From NCBI RefSeq assembly GCF_000819865.1, contig NZ_CDDF01000004.1, positions 1 to 42,694 on the forward strand: a DNA stretch of 42,694 nucleotides, written 5' to 3'. Each line of letters starts with the position of its first letter. Position 1 is the first letter of the stretch. Shown piece by piece: positions 1 to 8,121 of this stretch. The position numbers and the translations under genes are program-made. The notes under the pieces are model-generated. The model was not told the DNA's origin. It searched no databases and worked only from the letters and a program-made list of their open reading frames with translations. This stretch comes from Aeromonas eucrenophila. Lineage in GTDB: Bacteria > Pseudomonadota > Gammaproteobacteria > Enterobacterales > Aeromonadaceae.

Positions 1-30
1 TTCATAACCAACCACAGCTTCTATACAAAC

Positions 31-39
31 TTATCCACA
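31..39 (+). promoter_or_regulatory. Perfect DnaA box in the yrdA promoter region
   Basis: TTATCCACA matches the strict DnaA box consensus TTATNCACA. It lies where the -35 region of the candidate extended -10 promoter at 55-63 would be. Binding by DnaA here is inference. Confidence 0.6.
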
Positions 40-54
40 GATAGGAGCCCAAAT

Positions 55-63
55 TGCTAGAAT
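55..63 (+). promoter_or_regulatory. Candidate extended -10 promoter of yrdA
   Basis: TGCTAGAAT fits the extended -10 form TGnTATAAT with one mismatch. No good -35 hexamer lies 17 bases upstream; that place is taken by a DnaA box. Transcription would start near position 70, which excludes the ATG at 62 as a start and agrees with translation from 86. Confidence 0.4.
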
Positions 64-85
64 GGCCGAAAACAAGGAGGCCAAG

Positions 86-625
86 ATGGACCTGAGACTG
101 AGACCCTACAAAGGAAAACACCCACAACTGGGCGCACGCGTCTATGTGGATCCCTGCGCCACCCTGGTGGGAGATATAGAACTCGGCGACGATGCCAGCA
201 TCTGGCCCATGGTGGCGGCGCGGGGCGACGTGAACCACATTCGCATCGGCGCCCGCAGCAATGTGCAGGACGGTACAGTGCTGCACCTCAGCCGCAGGAG
301 CGCCAGCAATCCCGATGGCCATCCGCTGCTGATCGGCGAGGATGTCACCGTGGGCCACAAGGCCATGCTGCACGGCTGCACCATAGGCAATAGAGTGCTG
401 GTTGGCATGGGGGCCATCCTGCTGGACGGGGTAATAGTAGAGGACGATGTCATGATAGGTGCCGGCAGCCTGGTACCGCCGGGCAAGCGGCTCGAATCCG
501 GCTTCTTATATATGGGCAATCCAGCCAAGCAGGCCAGAGCGCTCAAGCCGGCCGAGATCGCCTTCCTGAAAACGTCCGCCGACAACTATGTGCTGCTCAA
601 GGACGAGTACCTGCAAGAAGCCTGA
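86..625 (+). CDS. yrdA: Gamma-class carbonic anhydrase family protein YrdA
   Basis: This is a left-handed beta-helix protein of the gamma carbonic anhydrase family, probably cytosolic and metal-binding; the physiological substrate of YrdA is not settled. Hexapeptide repeats run through most of its 179 residues. The metal-ligand histidines are H68, H91 and H96, with the family's five-residue spacing between the last two. The C-terminal stretch NYVLLKDEYL is typical of E. coli YrdA (184 residues). I chose the ATG at 86 because AAGGAGG sits five bases before it; the in-frame ATG at 62 lacks a ribosome site and overlaps a likely -10 element. It is monocistronic and converges on polA through a shared terminator. 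Confidence 0.93.
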   Translation: MDLRLRPYKGKHPQLGARVYVDPCATLVGDIELGDDASIWPMVAARGDVNHIRIGARSNVQDGTVLHLSRRSASNPDGHPLLIGEDVTVGHKAMLHGCTIGNRVLVGMGAILLDGVIVEDDVMIGAGSLVPPGKRLESGFLYMGNPAKQARALKPAEIAFLKTSADNYVLLKDEYLQEA

Positions 626-650
626 GGCGCTGCATCGCGACCAGATACAA

Positions 651-675
651 GAAGCCCGGCATGATGCCGGGCTTC
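651..675. terminator. Bidirectional terminator between yrdA and polA
   Basis: A GC-rich inverted repeat (GAAGCCCGGC / GCCGGGCTTC, five-base centre) lies between two convergent genes. A T-rich run follows on the plus side; the minus side is less T-rich. Confidence 0.8.
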
Positions 676-710
676 TCTTCTTATATAGCTAACGGATACA
701 GATAGAAGGA

Positions 711-3473
711 TCAGTGGGCCTGATCCCAGTTGTCACCAACGCCGGCTTCCACCTCCAACGGCACGTGCAGCTCGGCCGCCGCCGACATCTTCTCCTTGAT
801 GATGCCGACGTACTCTTCCAGCTTCTCCTCCCGGATCTCGAACACCAGTTCATCGTGCACCTGCATCAGCATGTGGATGGAGTCATCGGTAATCCCCTGG
901 ATCCAGCCATCGACGCCGATCATGGCGCGCTTGATGATATCGGCGGCCGTCCCCTGCATGGGGGCGTTGATCGCCGCCCGCTCCGCGCCCTTGCGCAGAC
1001 CGGCGTTACGGGACTTGATGTCCGGCAGGTAGAGGCGGCGGCCGAACAGGGTCTCGACATAGCCTTGGGCTTCGGCCTGCTGGCGGGTGCGCTCCATGTA
1101 GTCCAGCACGCCCGGGTAACGCTCGAAGTAGAGATCCATGTACTTCTGCGCCTCGGCACGGCCGATCCCCAGCTGCTTGGCGAGGCCGAAGGCGCTCATG
1201 CCATAGATGAGGCCGAAGTTGATCGCCTTGGCACTGCGGCGCATGTCGGTGGTCACCGCATCCAGCGCGACGCCAAATACCTCGGCGGCGGTCGCCTTGT
1301 GGATGTCCTTGCCCTCGGCGAAGGCGGTCAGCAACCCCTTGTCACCGGAGAGGTGCGCCATGATGCGCAGCTCGATCTGGGAATAGTCCGCCGCCACCAA
1401 CTTGTAACCGGCGCTCGGGATGAAGGCCTGCCGAATGCGGCGCCCCTGTTCGTTGCGTACCGGGATGTTCTGCAGGTTCGGATCGGTGGACGAGAGCCGG
1501 CCGGTCGCCGCCACCGCCTGATGATAGGAGGTGTGCACTCGCCCGGTCTGGGGCTTGATCATCAACGGCAGCTTGTCGGTATAGGTGGACTTGAGCTTGG
1601 CGAGGCCACGGTGTTCCATCAACAGACGCGGCAACTCGTAGGTTTCCGCCAGCTCGGCCAACACCTCTTCGGCGGTGGACGCGGCCCCCTTGGGGGTCTT
1701 CTTGAGGATGGGTAACCCCAGCTTGACGAACAGGATCTCGCCGAGCTGCTTGGGAGAGGAGAGGTTGAACTCCTGCCCGGCCAGCTCGTGGGCCTGGCGC
1801 TCCAGTTCCCCCAGTCGCACCTCTATCTCCTGGCTCTGCTGGTGCAGCAGCTTGGGCTCTATGGTGGTACCCATCAGCTCCATCCTGGCCAGCACCGGCA
1901 ACAGGGGCAGCTCTATCTCGGTGAATACCTTGGCAAGCTCAGGCAGCTTGCTCAGATTACCCCACAGGGTCTGATGCAGACGCAGGGTAATGTCCGCATC
2001 TTCCGCCGCATAGGGCGCCGCCTGCTCCAGTTCTATCTGGTTGAAGGTGAGCTGCTTGGCCCCCTTGCCGGCGATCTCCTCGAAGGAAATGGTCTCGACA
2101 TTCAGGTATCTCCTGGCCAGGGAGTCCATGTCGTGACGGCTAGCAGTGGAGTTGAGCACATAGGATTCGAGCATGGTATCGAAGGCGATGCCCTGCAGAT
2201 CGATGCCGTGGTTGAGCAGCACGTTGCGATCGTACTTGAGGTTCTGGCCGACCTTGAGGTGGCTGGCATCTTCCAACAGGGGCTTGAGCTTGCCGAGCAC
2301 CAGTTCCTCGCTCAGCTGGGTCGGTGCACCCAGGTAGTCGTGGCCGAACGGCACATAGGCCGCCTTGCCCGCTTCGATGGCAAAGGAGACACCGACGACC
2401 CGCGCCTCCATGTAATCCAGACTGGTGGTCTCGGTGTCGAACGCAAACAGCGGCGCGGCTTTCAGTTGTGCCAGCCAGTCGTCGAACTCGGCCTCGTCCA
2501 GGATGCAGCGATAGTCGGTCTCGATGGCGGCGGCTGGACTCGTTTCCTCATCGGAAGAATCCTGGCCGGCACTCGCGCTGGCCCCCTCATCGCCAGACTC
2601 CAGCTCCTTGATCAGGTTGCGCAGTTCGTACTCGCGGTAGACTTCCAGCAGGGATTCCTTGTCGATCGGGCCCAGTTGCAACTGTTCCAGCCCCTGCTCC
2701 AGCTCGACGTCGGTCTTGATGGTCGCCAACAGATAGGAGAGGCGCACCTGATCCTCCTGCTCACGGAACTTGTCGGCAAACGCCTTGGAGCCACGAAAAC
2801 CCAGGGCGGCGACCTTGTCCAGATTGGCGGCGATCTCATCGATACTGCCGATCCCCTGCAACAGAGCCAGGGCCGTCTTCTCGCCCACCCCCGTCATGCC
2901 GGGGATGTTGTCCACCTTGTCCCCCATCAGGGCCAGGTAGTCGATGATGAGCTCGGGCGGCACGCCGAACTTCTCGATCACCCCTTCCCGATCCGTAGTC
3001 ACGTCCTTCATGGTGTCGATCAGGGTGACGTGGTCGGAGACCAGCTGCGCCATGTCCTTGTCGCCCGTGCTGATGAGCACTGGCAGCTTCTTCTCGGTGG
3101 CCTGGCGCGCGAGGGTGCCGATCACGTCGTCCGCCTCGACCCCTTCCACCATCAAAAACGGGAAGCCCATGGCCTTGATCATCTGATGGATAGGCGCGAC
3201 CTGGCTGCGCAGATCGTCCGGCATGCTGGCGCGAGTCGCCTTGTATTCGGGATAGATGTCGTCGCGGAAGGTCTTGCCCTTGGCATCGAACACCACGGCC
3301 ACGTGGCAGTCAGGGTATTGCTTGCGCAGGCTGCGCATCATGTTGGCCATCACGCGGACGGCGCCGCTCGGCAGCCCGGTCGATGTGCGCAGGTCAGCCT
3401 GCTGGGAGGCGAAGAAGGCGCGGTAAAGATATGAAGAGCCGTCGACCAGAATAAGGGGATTGCTAGAGGCCAT
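711..3473 (-). CDS. polA: DNA polymerase I
   Basis: DNA polymerase I removes RNA primers and fills gaps in replication and repair. The 920-residue product has the full three-domain layout: 5'-nuclease (about 1-320), 3'-5' exonuclease with FDTETTSLD, and polymerase. Polymerase motif A is DYSQIELRI, the O-helix region is [14 protein letters not shown], and motif C is HDE at 873-875. The exonuclease acidic motif is intact, so proofreading should work. An upstream ATG would add 20 residues, but AGGA lies seven bases before the ATG at 3473 and the protein from there begins like E. coli PolA. The leader is about 170 bases and contains a hairpin with a DnaA box. No Spot 42-like RNA is seen downstream; yrdA follows at once. 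Confidence 0.98.
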   Translation of the reverse strand: MASSNPLILVDGSSYLYRAFFASQQADLRTSTGLPSGAVRVMANMMRSLRKQYPDCHVAVVFDAKGKTFRDDIYPEYKATRASMPDDLRSQVAPIHQMIKAMGFPFLMVEGVEADDVIGTLARQATEKKLPVLISTGDKDMAQLVSDHVTLIDTMKDVTTDREGVIEKFGVPPELIIDYLALMGDKVDNIPGMTGVGEKTALALLQGIGSIDEIAANLDKVAALGFRGSKAFADKFREQEDQVRLSYLLATIKTDVELEQGLEQLQLGPIDKESLLEVYREYELRNLIKELESGDEGASASAGQDSSDEETSPAAAIETDYRCILDEAEFDDWLAQLKAAPLFAFDTETTSLDYMEARVVGVSFAIEAGKAAYVPFGHDYLGAPTQLSEELVLGKLKPLLEDASHLKVGQNLKYDRNVLLNHGIDLQGIAFDTMLESYVLNSTASRHDMDSLARRYLNVETISFEEIAGKGAKQLTFNQIELEQAAPYAAEDADITLRLHQTLWGNLSKLPELAKVFTEIELPLLPVLARMELMGTTIEPKLLHQQSQEIEVRLGELERQAHELAGQEFNLSSPKQLGEILFVKLGLPILKKTPKGAASTAEEVLAELAETYELPRLLMEHRGLAKLKSTYTDKLPLMIKPQTGRVHTSYHQAVAATGRLSSTDPNLQNIPVRNEQGRRIRQAFIPSAGYKLVAADYSQIELRIMAHLSGDKGLLTAFAEGKDIHKATAAEVFGVALDAVTTDMRRSAKAINFGLIYGMSAFGLAKQLGIGRAEAQKYMDLYFERYPGVLDYMERTRQQAEAQGYVETLFGRRLYLPDIKSRNAGLRKGAERAAINAPMQGTAADIIKRAMIGVDGWIQGITDDSIHMLMQVHDELVFEIREEKLEEYVGIIKEKMSAAAELHVPLEVEAGVGDNWDQAH

Positions 3474-3566
3474 GAAATCGTCCTGCCAAGAATAAACAGT
3501 CGCTAGGATGCCACAGGGCCCGCAGCACACCAAGGGGCTGGCACCTTGCCGCTCGGGCCATCAGCC

Positions 3567-3596
3567 GGGTCACAGACTGTGGATAAGTCTGTGCCC
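3567..3596. promoter_or_regulatory. Hairpin carrying a perfect DnaA box in the polA leader
   Basis: CACAGACT and AGTCTGTG form a perfect 8-bp stem around a 7-base loop, extended by GGG/CCC past a one-base bulge. The DnaA box (TTATCCACA on the minus strand, 3578-3586) spans the loop and the neighbouring stem bases. No T-run follows on the minus strand, so it is not an ordinary polA terminator. Confidence 0.6.
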
Positions 3597-3654
3597 AAAA
3601 ATGGAGGCATGGGCGAGGCGTGGTGACAAAGCTGTGGATTGAATTAAAAAATCA

Positions 3655-3683
3655 CATATAAAACAAACAATTGAGATCGTCAA
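3655..3683 (-). promoter_or_regulatory. Candidate sigma-70 promoter of polA
   Basis: On the minus strand TTGACG (3678-3683) is followed by a 17-base spacer and TATATG (3655-3660). This is the best match between polA and elbB. The transcript would have a leader of about 175 bases. Confidence 0.55.
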
Positions 3684-3872
3684 AACCGATCGCGATGCGA
3701 CCATCATGATCTCGATCAATGTGGAAAAAATTTTAAGGGGGCGATACGGCAGGATCCAAAACGAAACAATCCTAGCACAGCGGGATGACTTGACCAGTGG
3801 AGGGCGAACGATAACCATACAAAAGTACAACAATCTACCCTGGCTCACATTTTCAACAACGAGGAGTTCGCC

Positions 3873-4523
3873 ATGAAAAAAGTGGCCGTGATCTTGAGTG
3901 GCTGCGGCGTCTTTGACGGCGCCGAGATCCATGAGACCGTCATCAGCCTGCTGGCGCTGGCCCGCCAGGGCGCCCAGGTCCAATGCTTTGCACCGAACGT
4001 GCAACAGCTGCACGTCGTCAACCATCTGACCGGTGAGGTGAGCGAAGGAGAGAATCGCAACGTGCTGGTCGAGGCGGCCCGGATCGTACGCGGCCAGATC
4101 CGGGACGTGGCCGAGCTGGATGCGGCCGACTTCGACGCCCTGCTGCTACCCGGTGGCTTCGGCGCCGCCAAGAATCTGTGTGATTTCGCCGTCCAGGGCG
4201 CCAACTGCCGGATCCAGCCGGATGTGCTCAAGGCGTGCCAGAGTTTCGCCAAGGCCCGCAAGCCGGCGGCCTATATCTGCATCGCGCCCGCCATGATCCC
4301 CCTCGTCTATGGCGCCGGCACCCTGGCCACCATAGGCACTGACGAGGGCACCGCCAATGCCATCGAGGCCATGGGTGGCAGTCATCTCAACTGCCCGGTC
4401 AGCGAGTTCGTGGTGGATCAGGAGCGTAAAGTCATCTCGACCCCCGCTTATATGCTGGCAAACAACATAGTGGAAGCGGCCGACGGCATCGAGAAGACGG
4501 TCACACAACTGCTCGCCATGTAA
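3873..4523 (+). CDS. elbB: ElbB glyoxalase / isoprenoid biosynthesis-associated protein (DJ-1/PfpI superfamily)
   Basis: ElbB belongs to the DJ-1/PfpI superfamily. The E. coli protein has weak glyoxalase activity and was linked genetically to isoprenoid synthesis, but its main role is unclear. The 216-residue length matches E. coli ElbB (217). The N-terminus KKVAVILSGCGVFDGAEIHE, the LLPGGFGAAKNL segment and the nucleophile-elbow cysteine C136 in YICIAPA are all conserved. GAGG lies eight bases before the ATG. The gene is monocistronic, divergent from polA and convergent with zapB. Confidence 0.93.
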   Translation: MKKVAVILSGCGVFDGAEIHETVISLLALARQGAQVQCFAPNVQQLHVVNHLTGEVSEGENRNVLVEAARIVRGQIRDVAELDAADFDALLLPGGFGAAKNLCDFAVQGANCRIQPDVLKACQSFAKARKPAAYICIAPAMIPLVYGAGTLATIGTDEGTANAIEAMGGSHLNCPVSEFVVDQERKVISTPAYMLANNIVEAADGIEKTVTQLLAM

Positions 4524-4543
4524 GGCACGGCCGGAAAACAAAC

Positions 4544-4564
4544 GGGCCACTCATGGAGTGGCCC
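4544..4564. terminator. Bidirectional terminator between elbB and zapB
   Basis: A perfect 9-bp stem (GGGCCACTC / GAGTGGCCC) with a three-base loop, followed by GTTTTC on the plus strand and GTTTG on the minus strand, between convergent genes. Confidence 0.85.
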
Positions 4565-4592
4565 GTTTTCATTCTTGCCAGCAGAGACGGAA

Positions 4593-4802
4593 TTAGATGG
4601 CTTCGCCCATCTGATCCATCTTGCCCAGCAGGGCACGCAGACGTTCTTGCCAGGCAACGTGTTCGTTGCGCAGCAGATGGTTCTCGTCTTGCAGCTTGCT
4701 GTTCTGCTCTTTCAGCTCGTCCAGCTCCATCTTCAGCAGGGAGATGTTGTCGACGGCGGATTGTACTTTGGATTCGAGTTGCTCAAGGACTTCTAGTGAC
4801 AT
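4593..4802 (-). CDS. zapB: Cell division protein ZapB
   Basis: ZapB is a small coiled-coil protein that layers inside the FtsZ ring with ZapA and links it to MatP. Here it has 69 residues, about ten fewer than the E. coli protein. The N-terminus MSLEVLEQLESKVQSAVD and the C-terminal AWQERLRALLGKM motif are conserved; the shortening falls in the middle of the coiled coil (about 20-50). I chose the ATG at 4802 because AGG lies about seven bases upstream; the ATG at 4808 would sit directly on that site. The gene stands alone between elbB and the cysE-linked transporter. Confidence 0.9.
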   Translation of the reverse strand: MSLEVLEQLESKVQSAVDNISLLKMELDELKEQNSKLQDENHLLRNEHVAWQERLRALLGKMDQMGEAI

Positions 4803-5048
4803 ATGCATACCTGTTTGTTCAATTGCGATGCCCCACAGAGGGCGATTCAAGCGCGTGAAGCCAGCATACCCTGATGCGCTCGGCACAAACAAGACGGTGC
4901 GCCGTAAAATGCGCCTTCCCTGCCGGTATTGCTTAAATATGCGTCTATTTTTCTCGCAGGCAGCAGGAACACCGATTCGGGATGCCTGTAGCAGCACAAT
5001 TGCGATATATAGCACGCTGCCAACCGGTGGCTCAAGCCGCCGTCGCCC

Positions 5049-6329
5049 TCATCCATGCAGGGCGATGAAGGCCCCCATCAACAGGCAGGCGACCCCGTAC
5101 ATCAGCAGGCCGTAGAGCAGATTCCAGCGCAGCAGCAAGCCAGCGCTCAGGTTGTAGCGTGACGCCAGCGCCAGGTTGGAACCGGACAGCGGGCTGGTGC
5201 CGGTGGCCAGCCCCCAGCCCAGCAGGAAGCACATGCCGAGCAGGCTGGGATCCGGCGAGAGCGGCCACAACAAAGGGGCCACGCCCGAGATGCTGATGAG
5301 GGGATGCACGCCTATGATGGCCACCAGGAAGATCAGCAGCAGGGTCAGGCAGGCCTCCAGCCAGCCGAAGTGATTGAACAGCGGCAGACCGTGACCGCCC
5401 CCCATGTCCAGCACCGACAGGGCGCTGTTGATGCCCGCCGCCAGCAGGCCGGCCCCAAGGAACAACACCAGCTGACCCCCGATGGCGGGGAAGCGCTCCA
5501 CCACTTGCCGCTTGAGGGCAGCCCCTCGCCCGACCCTTGGCATGAACAGCAGCGCCAGCAAGGGCGCCACCAGCGCGATCACCGCCATTATGCTGAGACC
5601 GGGCCAGAGCTTGTTGATCAACAAGACCAGCAGCGCCAGGGTCACCGGCAGCCCCAGGGTCTGCAGGCGCAGCGGATAGCCCTCGAAATCGGCGACCCCG
5701 AGCCGCTCCACCTGCCAGGCCGTCAGCCCCATGGCCAGCAGGGCGCCGACGAGGCCAAACGGCAAGATGCTGGAAAGTTGCAGGCCCGGCGCATAGGTCA
5801 GTGCCACCGCCATGGCGACGAAGAAGGGAGACCAGAAGGCGGCCACGCAGAAGATCCGGCTCAGCACCATGATCTGGCGCCGCTCAAGGGTCCCGTTTTT
5901 CTCCAGCCGATCGCCGATGATAAACAGCACCGAGAGGTTGATGACGGCGCCCAGCAGGTTGAGGCTGGCCATGGTGCTCCACAGCCCCTTGCGGCCAGAC
6001 CAGGAGCTTGTGCCGGTCAGCAGACCGGAAGTGGCGAGGTTGAGGGTACTGACGGCGGCAAACATGGTGAGCATGTTGATGTTGGGCAGCAGCCAGTCGC
6101 CGGGGCTGAGGCTGGCACCGCGCCACCAGGAGAAGACGAGCAGCAGCGCTGCCGCGCCGTAGAGGGCCAGCGCCTGACGCCGTGCGGCGCCCACCAGCCA
6201 GGGCCAGGTGAGCAGAGAGGCGGCCCAGGCGGCGATGGCCGCCGGCCAGGGGGAGAATCCCAGATAGAGATGCAGCAGGTTGAGCAGCCACATCCCCAGG
6301 ATCAGAAAGCCTGACCAGCGCTTGACCAT
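5049..6329 (-). CDS. Multi-pass membrane transporter of unknown substrate
   Basis: A 426-residue, very hydrophobic protein with roughly 11-13 predicted membrane spans by eye. The layout and glycine/serine-rich re-entrant-like segments (IIGVHPLISISGVAPLL and GLATGTSPLSGSNLALA) resemble ion-transporter superfamily carriers such as DASS or ArsB/NhaD. I cannot name the substrate; relatives have sometimes been labelled tellurite-resistance or citrate-type proteins. The ATG follows the cysE stop by six bases and the GGGG at that stop can serve as ribosome site, so translation is probably coupled to cysE. It is the last gene of a fieF-cysE-transporter operon. Confidence 0.75.
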   Translation of the reverse strand: MVKRWSGFLILGMWLLNLLHLYLGFSPWPAAIAAWAASLLTWPWLVGAARRQALALYGAAALLLVFSWWRGASLSPGDWLLPNINMLTMFAAVSTLNLATSGLLTGTSSWSGRKGLWSTMASLNLLGAVINLSVLFIIGDRLEKNGTLERRQIMVLSRIFCVAAFWSPFFVAMAVALTYAPGLQLSSILPFGLVGALLAMGLTAWQVERLGVADFEGYPLRLQTLGLPVTLALLVLLINKLWPGLSIMAVIALVAPLLALLFMPRVGRGAALKRQVVERFPAIGGQLVLFLGAGLLAAGINSALSVLDMGGGHGLPLFNHFGWLEACLTLLLIFLVAIIGVHPLISISGVAPLLWPLSPDPSLLGMCFLLGWGLATGTSPLSGSNLALASRYNLSAGLLLRWNLLYGLLMYGVACLLMGAFIALHG

Positions 6330-6335
6330 GAGCCC

Positions 6336-7115
6336 CTAGATGTTCTGGTTCATGTCGAAAGAGGGCTTGTCGCACTCCGGTCGGCCCACGATCTTGGCCG
6401 GCACCCCGGCGACCGTGGTGTGGGGCGGCACGGGATTGATCACCACGCTGCCGGCCCCTATCTTGGCGCCTACGCCCACTTCGATGTTGCCGAGCACCTT
6501 GGCCCCCGCCCCTATCATGACCCCTTCCCGGATCTTGGGGTGACGATCGCCACTCTCCTTGCCGGTTCCCCCCAGGGTCACGCTCTGCAGAATGGAGACG
6601 TCATCCTCTATCACCGCCGTCTCGCCGACGACGATGCCGGTGGCATGGTCAAACATGATGCCCTTGCCTATCCGTGCGGCCGGATGCACGTCGACCCCGA
6701 ACACCACCGAGATCTGGTTTTGCAGATAGAGCGCCAGCGAGCGGCGTCCCTGGCGCCATAGCCAGTTGGCGACCCGATACCCCTGCAGGGCGTGGAAGCC
6801 CTTGAGGTAGAGCAGCGGCGTGGAGAAGAGATCGACGGCGGGGTCGCGGTCCTGCACGGCGCAGATGTCGGCGGCCACCATCTCCAGCAGCTCGGGCTCG
6901 CTGCGCAGGGCCAGCTCGATCACCTCACGCAGGGCGATGGCCGGCATGGTGGTGCTGTCGAGCTTGTTGGCCAGCTGGAAGCTGAGCGCCGAGCGCAGAT
7001 CCCCGTGGTTGAGGATGGTGGAGTGGAAGAAGCTGGCCAGCATGGGCTCCTGGGCCGCCATGCTCTGCGCTTCTTGCTGAATTTTTTGCCACGTTTGGGC
7101 AACCAGATCGTCCAT
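6336..7115 (-). CDS. cysE: Serine O-acetyltransferase CysE
   Basis: CysE makes O-acetyl-L-serine from serine and acetyl-CoA, the first step of cysteine synthesis. The 259-residue protein has the alpha-helical N-terminal domain (about 1-140) and a left-handed beta-helix with hexapeptide repeats. The catalytic segment is DHATGIVVGE with H157; H192 lies in DRHPK. The protein ends in isoleucine (DMNQNI), the residue that normally inserts into the CysK active site, so complex formation is plausible despite a tail shorter than in E. coli. The start is eight bases after the fieF stop, indicating an operon. Confidence 0.95.
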   Translation of the reverse strand: MDDLVAQTWQKIQQEAQSMAAQEPMLASFFHSTILNHGDLRSALSFQLANKLDSTTMPAIALREVIELALRSEPELLEMVAADICAVQDRDPAVDLFSTPLLYLKGFHALQGYRVANWLWRQGRRSLALYLQNQISVVFGVDVHPAARIGKGIMFDHATGIVVGETAVIEDDVSILQSVTLGGTGKESGDRHPKIREGVMIGAGAKVLGNIEVGVGAKIGAGSVVINPVPPHTTVAGVPAKIVGRPECDKPSFDMNQNI

Positions 7116-7123
7116 GTTGCAGC

Positions 7124-8035
7124 CTACTGTTGTTCGGGGTGAGGGCTTTTTTGTTCTTTTGTCAGCACCGAGATGGGGTCCATGTGAATGATCACATCCA
7201 TCCGCTCGAATGACTGGCGCACGGCCAGTTCAGCCTCGTCGGCTATCTGGTGGGCCTTGACCAAGGGAAGTTGATCGTCAAGCTCCAGATGCAGTTGCAC
7301 GAAACGGGTGGGCCCGGATTGGCGGGTACGCAGATCATGTACACCATGTACCCCCTCTACGGCACAGCAGAGCGCCATTATTCTCGCTTGTTCTTCCGCT
7401 GGCAACTGACGATCGAGCAGGGCCTGTACCGATTCGTAGCCAATCTGAGCGGCGCCCCACACCAGGAACAGGCCGATCAGGATGGCAAACAGGCCGTCTG
7501 CCCAGTACCAGCCCTGCCCCGCCAGCACCAGCGCCAGCAGCACGCCGGCGTTGAGCAGCAGATCGGAACGGTAGTGCAGCATGTCGGCCTTGATGGCCAC
7601 GCTCTTGGTGCGTTGCACCACCCAGCGCTGGAAGCTGACCAGCAGCAGGGTCAGCAGGATGGAGCCGCCACTGACCCAGAGCCCGGCCTCCAGCCGCTGT
7701 ACCGGCACCTGATTGAGCAGGGAGGAGATGCCGTGCATCACCAGCAGCAGAGCCGAGCCCGAGATGAAGGCCGACTGGATGAGGCCCGCCAGGGACTCCG
7801 CCTTGCCGTGGCCGAAGCGATGCTCCTCATCCGCCGGCACCAAGGCATAGCGAATGGCGAACAGATTGATGAGGGAGGCGCTGACATCCATCAAGGAGTC
7901 GGTCAGGGAGGCGAGCAGGCTGGACGAATCCGTCATCAACCAGGCGATCAGCTTGCCGATGATCAGCAGGGTCGCGACGGTGACCGCCGCCATGCTGGCC
8001 AGGGTGACCCAGCGAGAATATTGTTGATGGCTCAA
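7124..8035 (-). CDS. fieF: Cation-efflux pump FieF (CDF family)
   Basis: FieF is an inner-membrane proton-coupled Zn2+/Fe2+ exporter. From the proposed TTG start it has 303 residues, against 300 in E. coli, and begins SHQQYSRW like the family. Six transmembrane helices are followed by a cytosolic domain. Metal ligands are visible as D46 and D50 in TDSLMD, HGKAE after RFGHG, and the ADMLHYRSD segment; DLRTRQSGP marks the C-terminal domain. AGAGGA lies about ten bases before the TTG. The ATG at 8107 would add 24 residues without family similarity and run through the cpxR promoter region. It heads an operon with cysE. Confidence 0.92.
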   Translation of the reverse strand: MSHQQYSRWVTLASMAAVTVATLLIIGKLIAWLMTDSSSLLASLTDSLMDVSASLINLFAIRYALVPADEEHRFGHGKAESLAGLIQSAFISGSALLLVMHGISSLLNQVPVQRLEAGLWVSGGSILLTLLLVSFQRWVVQRTKSVAIKADMLHYRSDLLLNAGVLLALVLAGQGWYWADGLFAILIGLFLVWGAAQIGYESVQALLDRQLPAEEQARIMALCCAVEGVHGVHDLRTRQSGPTRFVQLHLELDDQLPLVKAHQIADEAELAVRQSFERMDVIIHMDPISVLTKEQKSPHPEQQ

Positions 8036-8121
8036 AACCGGCTTTCCTCTGGCGCGTAAAAATCTATTATACCCTGACCCGAGCGTCAGTTTGGCGTGCA
8101 AAATCAACGGAGTGACTCCAG
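8036..8121. promoter_or_regulatory. Divergent fieF-cpxR control region
   Basis: These 86 bases separate the divergent starts. A single CpxR half-site GTAAA is at 8056-8060; the second GTAAA expected five bases later is absent. TATTAT at 8065-8070 could be a -10 for cpxR, but no good -35 is seen. Confidence 0.3.

Larger units (their letters stand above)
3474..3872. other. Divergent polA-elbB intergenic region
   Basis: About 400 bases without a gene. It holds a candidate polA promoter, a hairpin with a perfect DnaA box, a second box-like TGTGGATTG at 3634-3642, and AT-rich tracts near 3640-3740. TTGACC at 3790-3795 could be a -35 for elbB, but no good -10 follows. Confidence 0.7.

Noticed and set aside
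626..710. Spot 42 (spf) RNA downstream of polA
   Set aside because: The polA-yrdA gap is only 85 bases and is taken by the shared terminator; no spf-like sequence was seen.
1788..3434. A 548-codon open frame opposite polA
   Set aside because: Antisense shadow of polA with the same Gln/Leu/His bias and no domain pattern.
8056..8070. CpxR box in the fieF-cpxR region
   Set aside because: Only one GTAAA half-site; the second half at the required distance is ATTAT. Too weak for a call.
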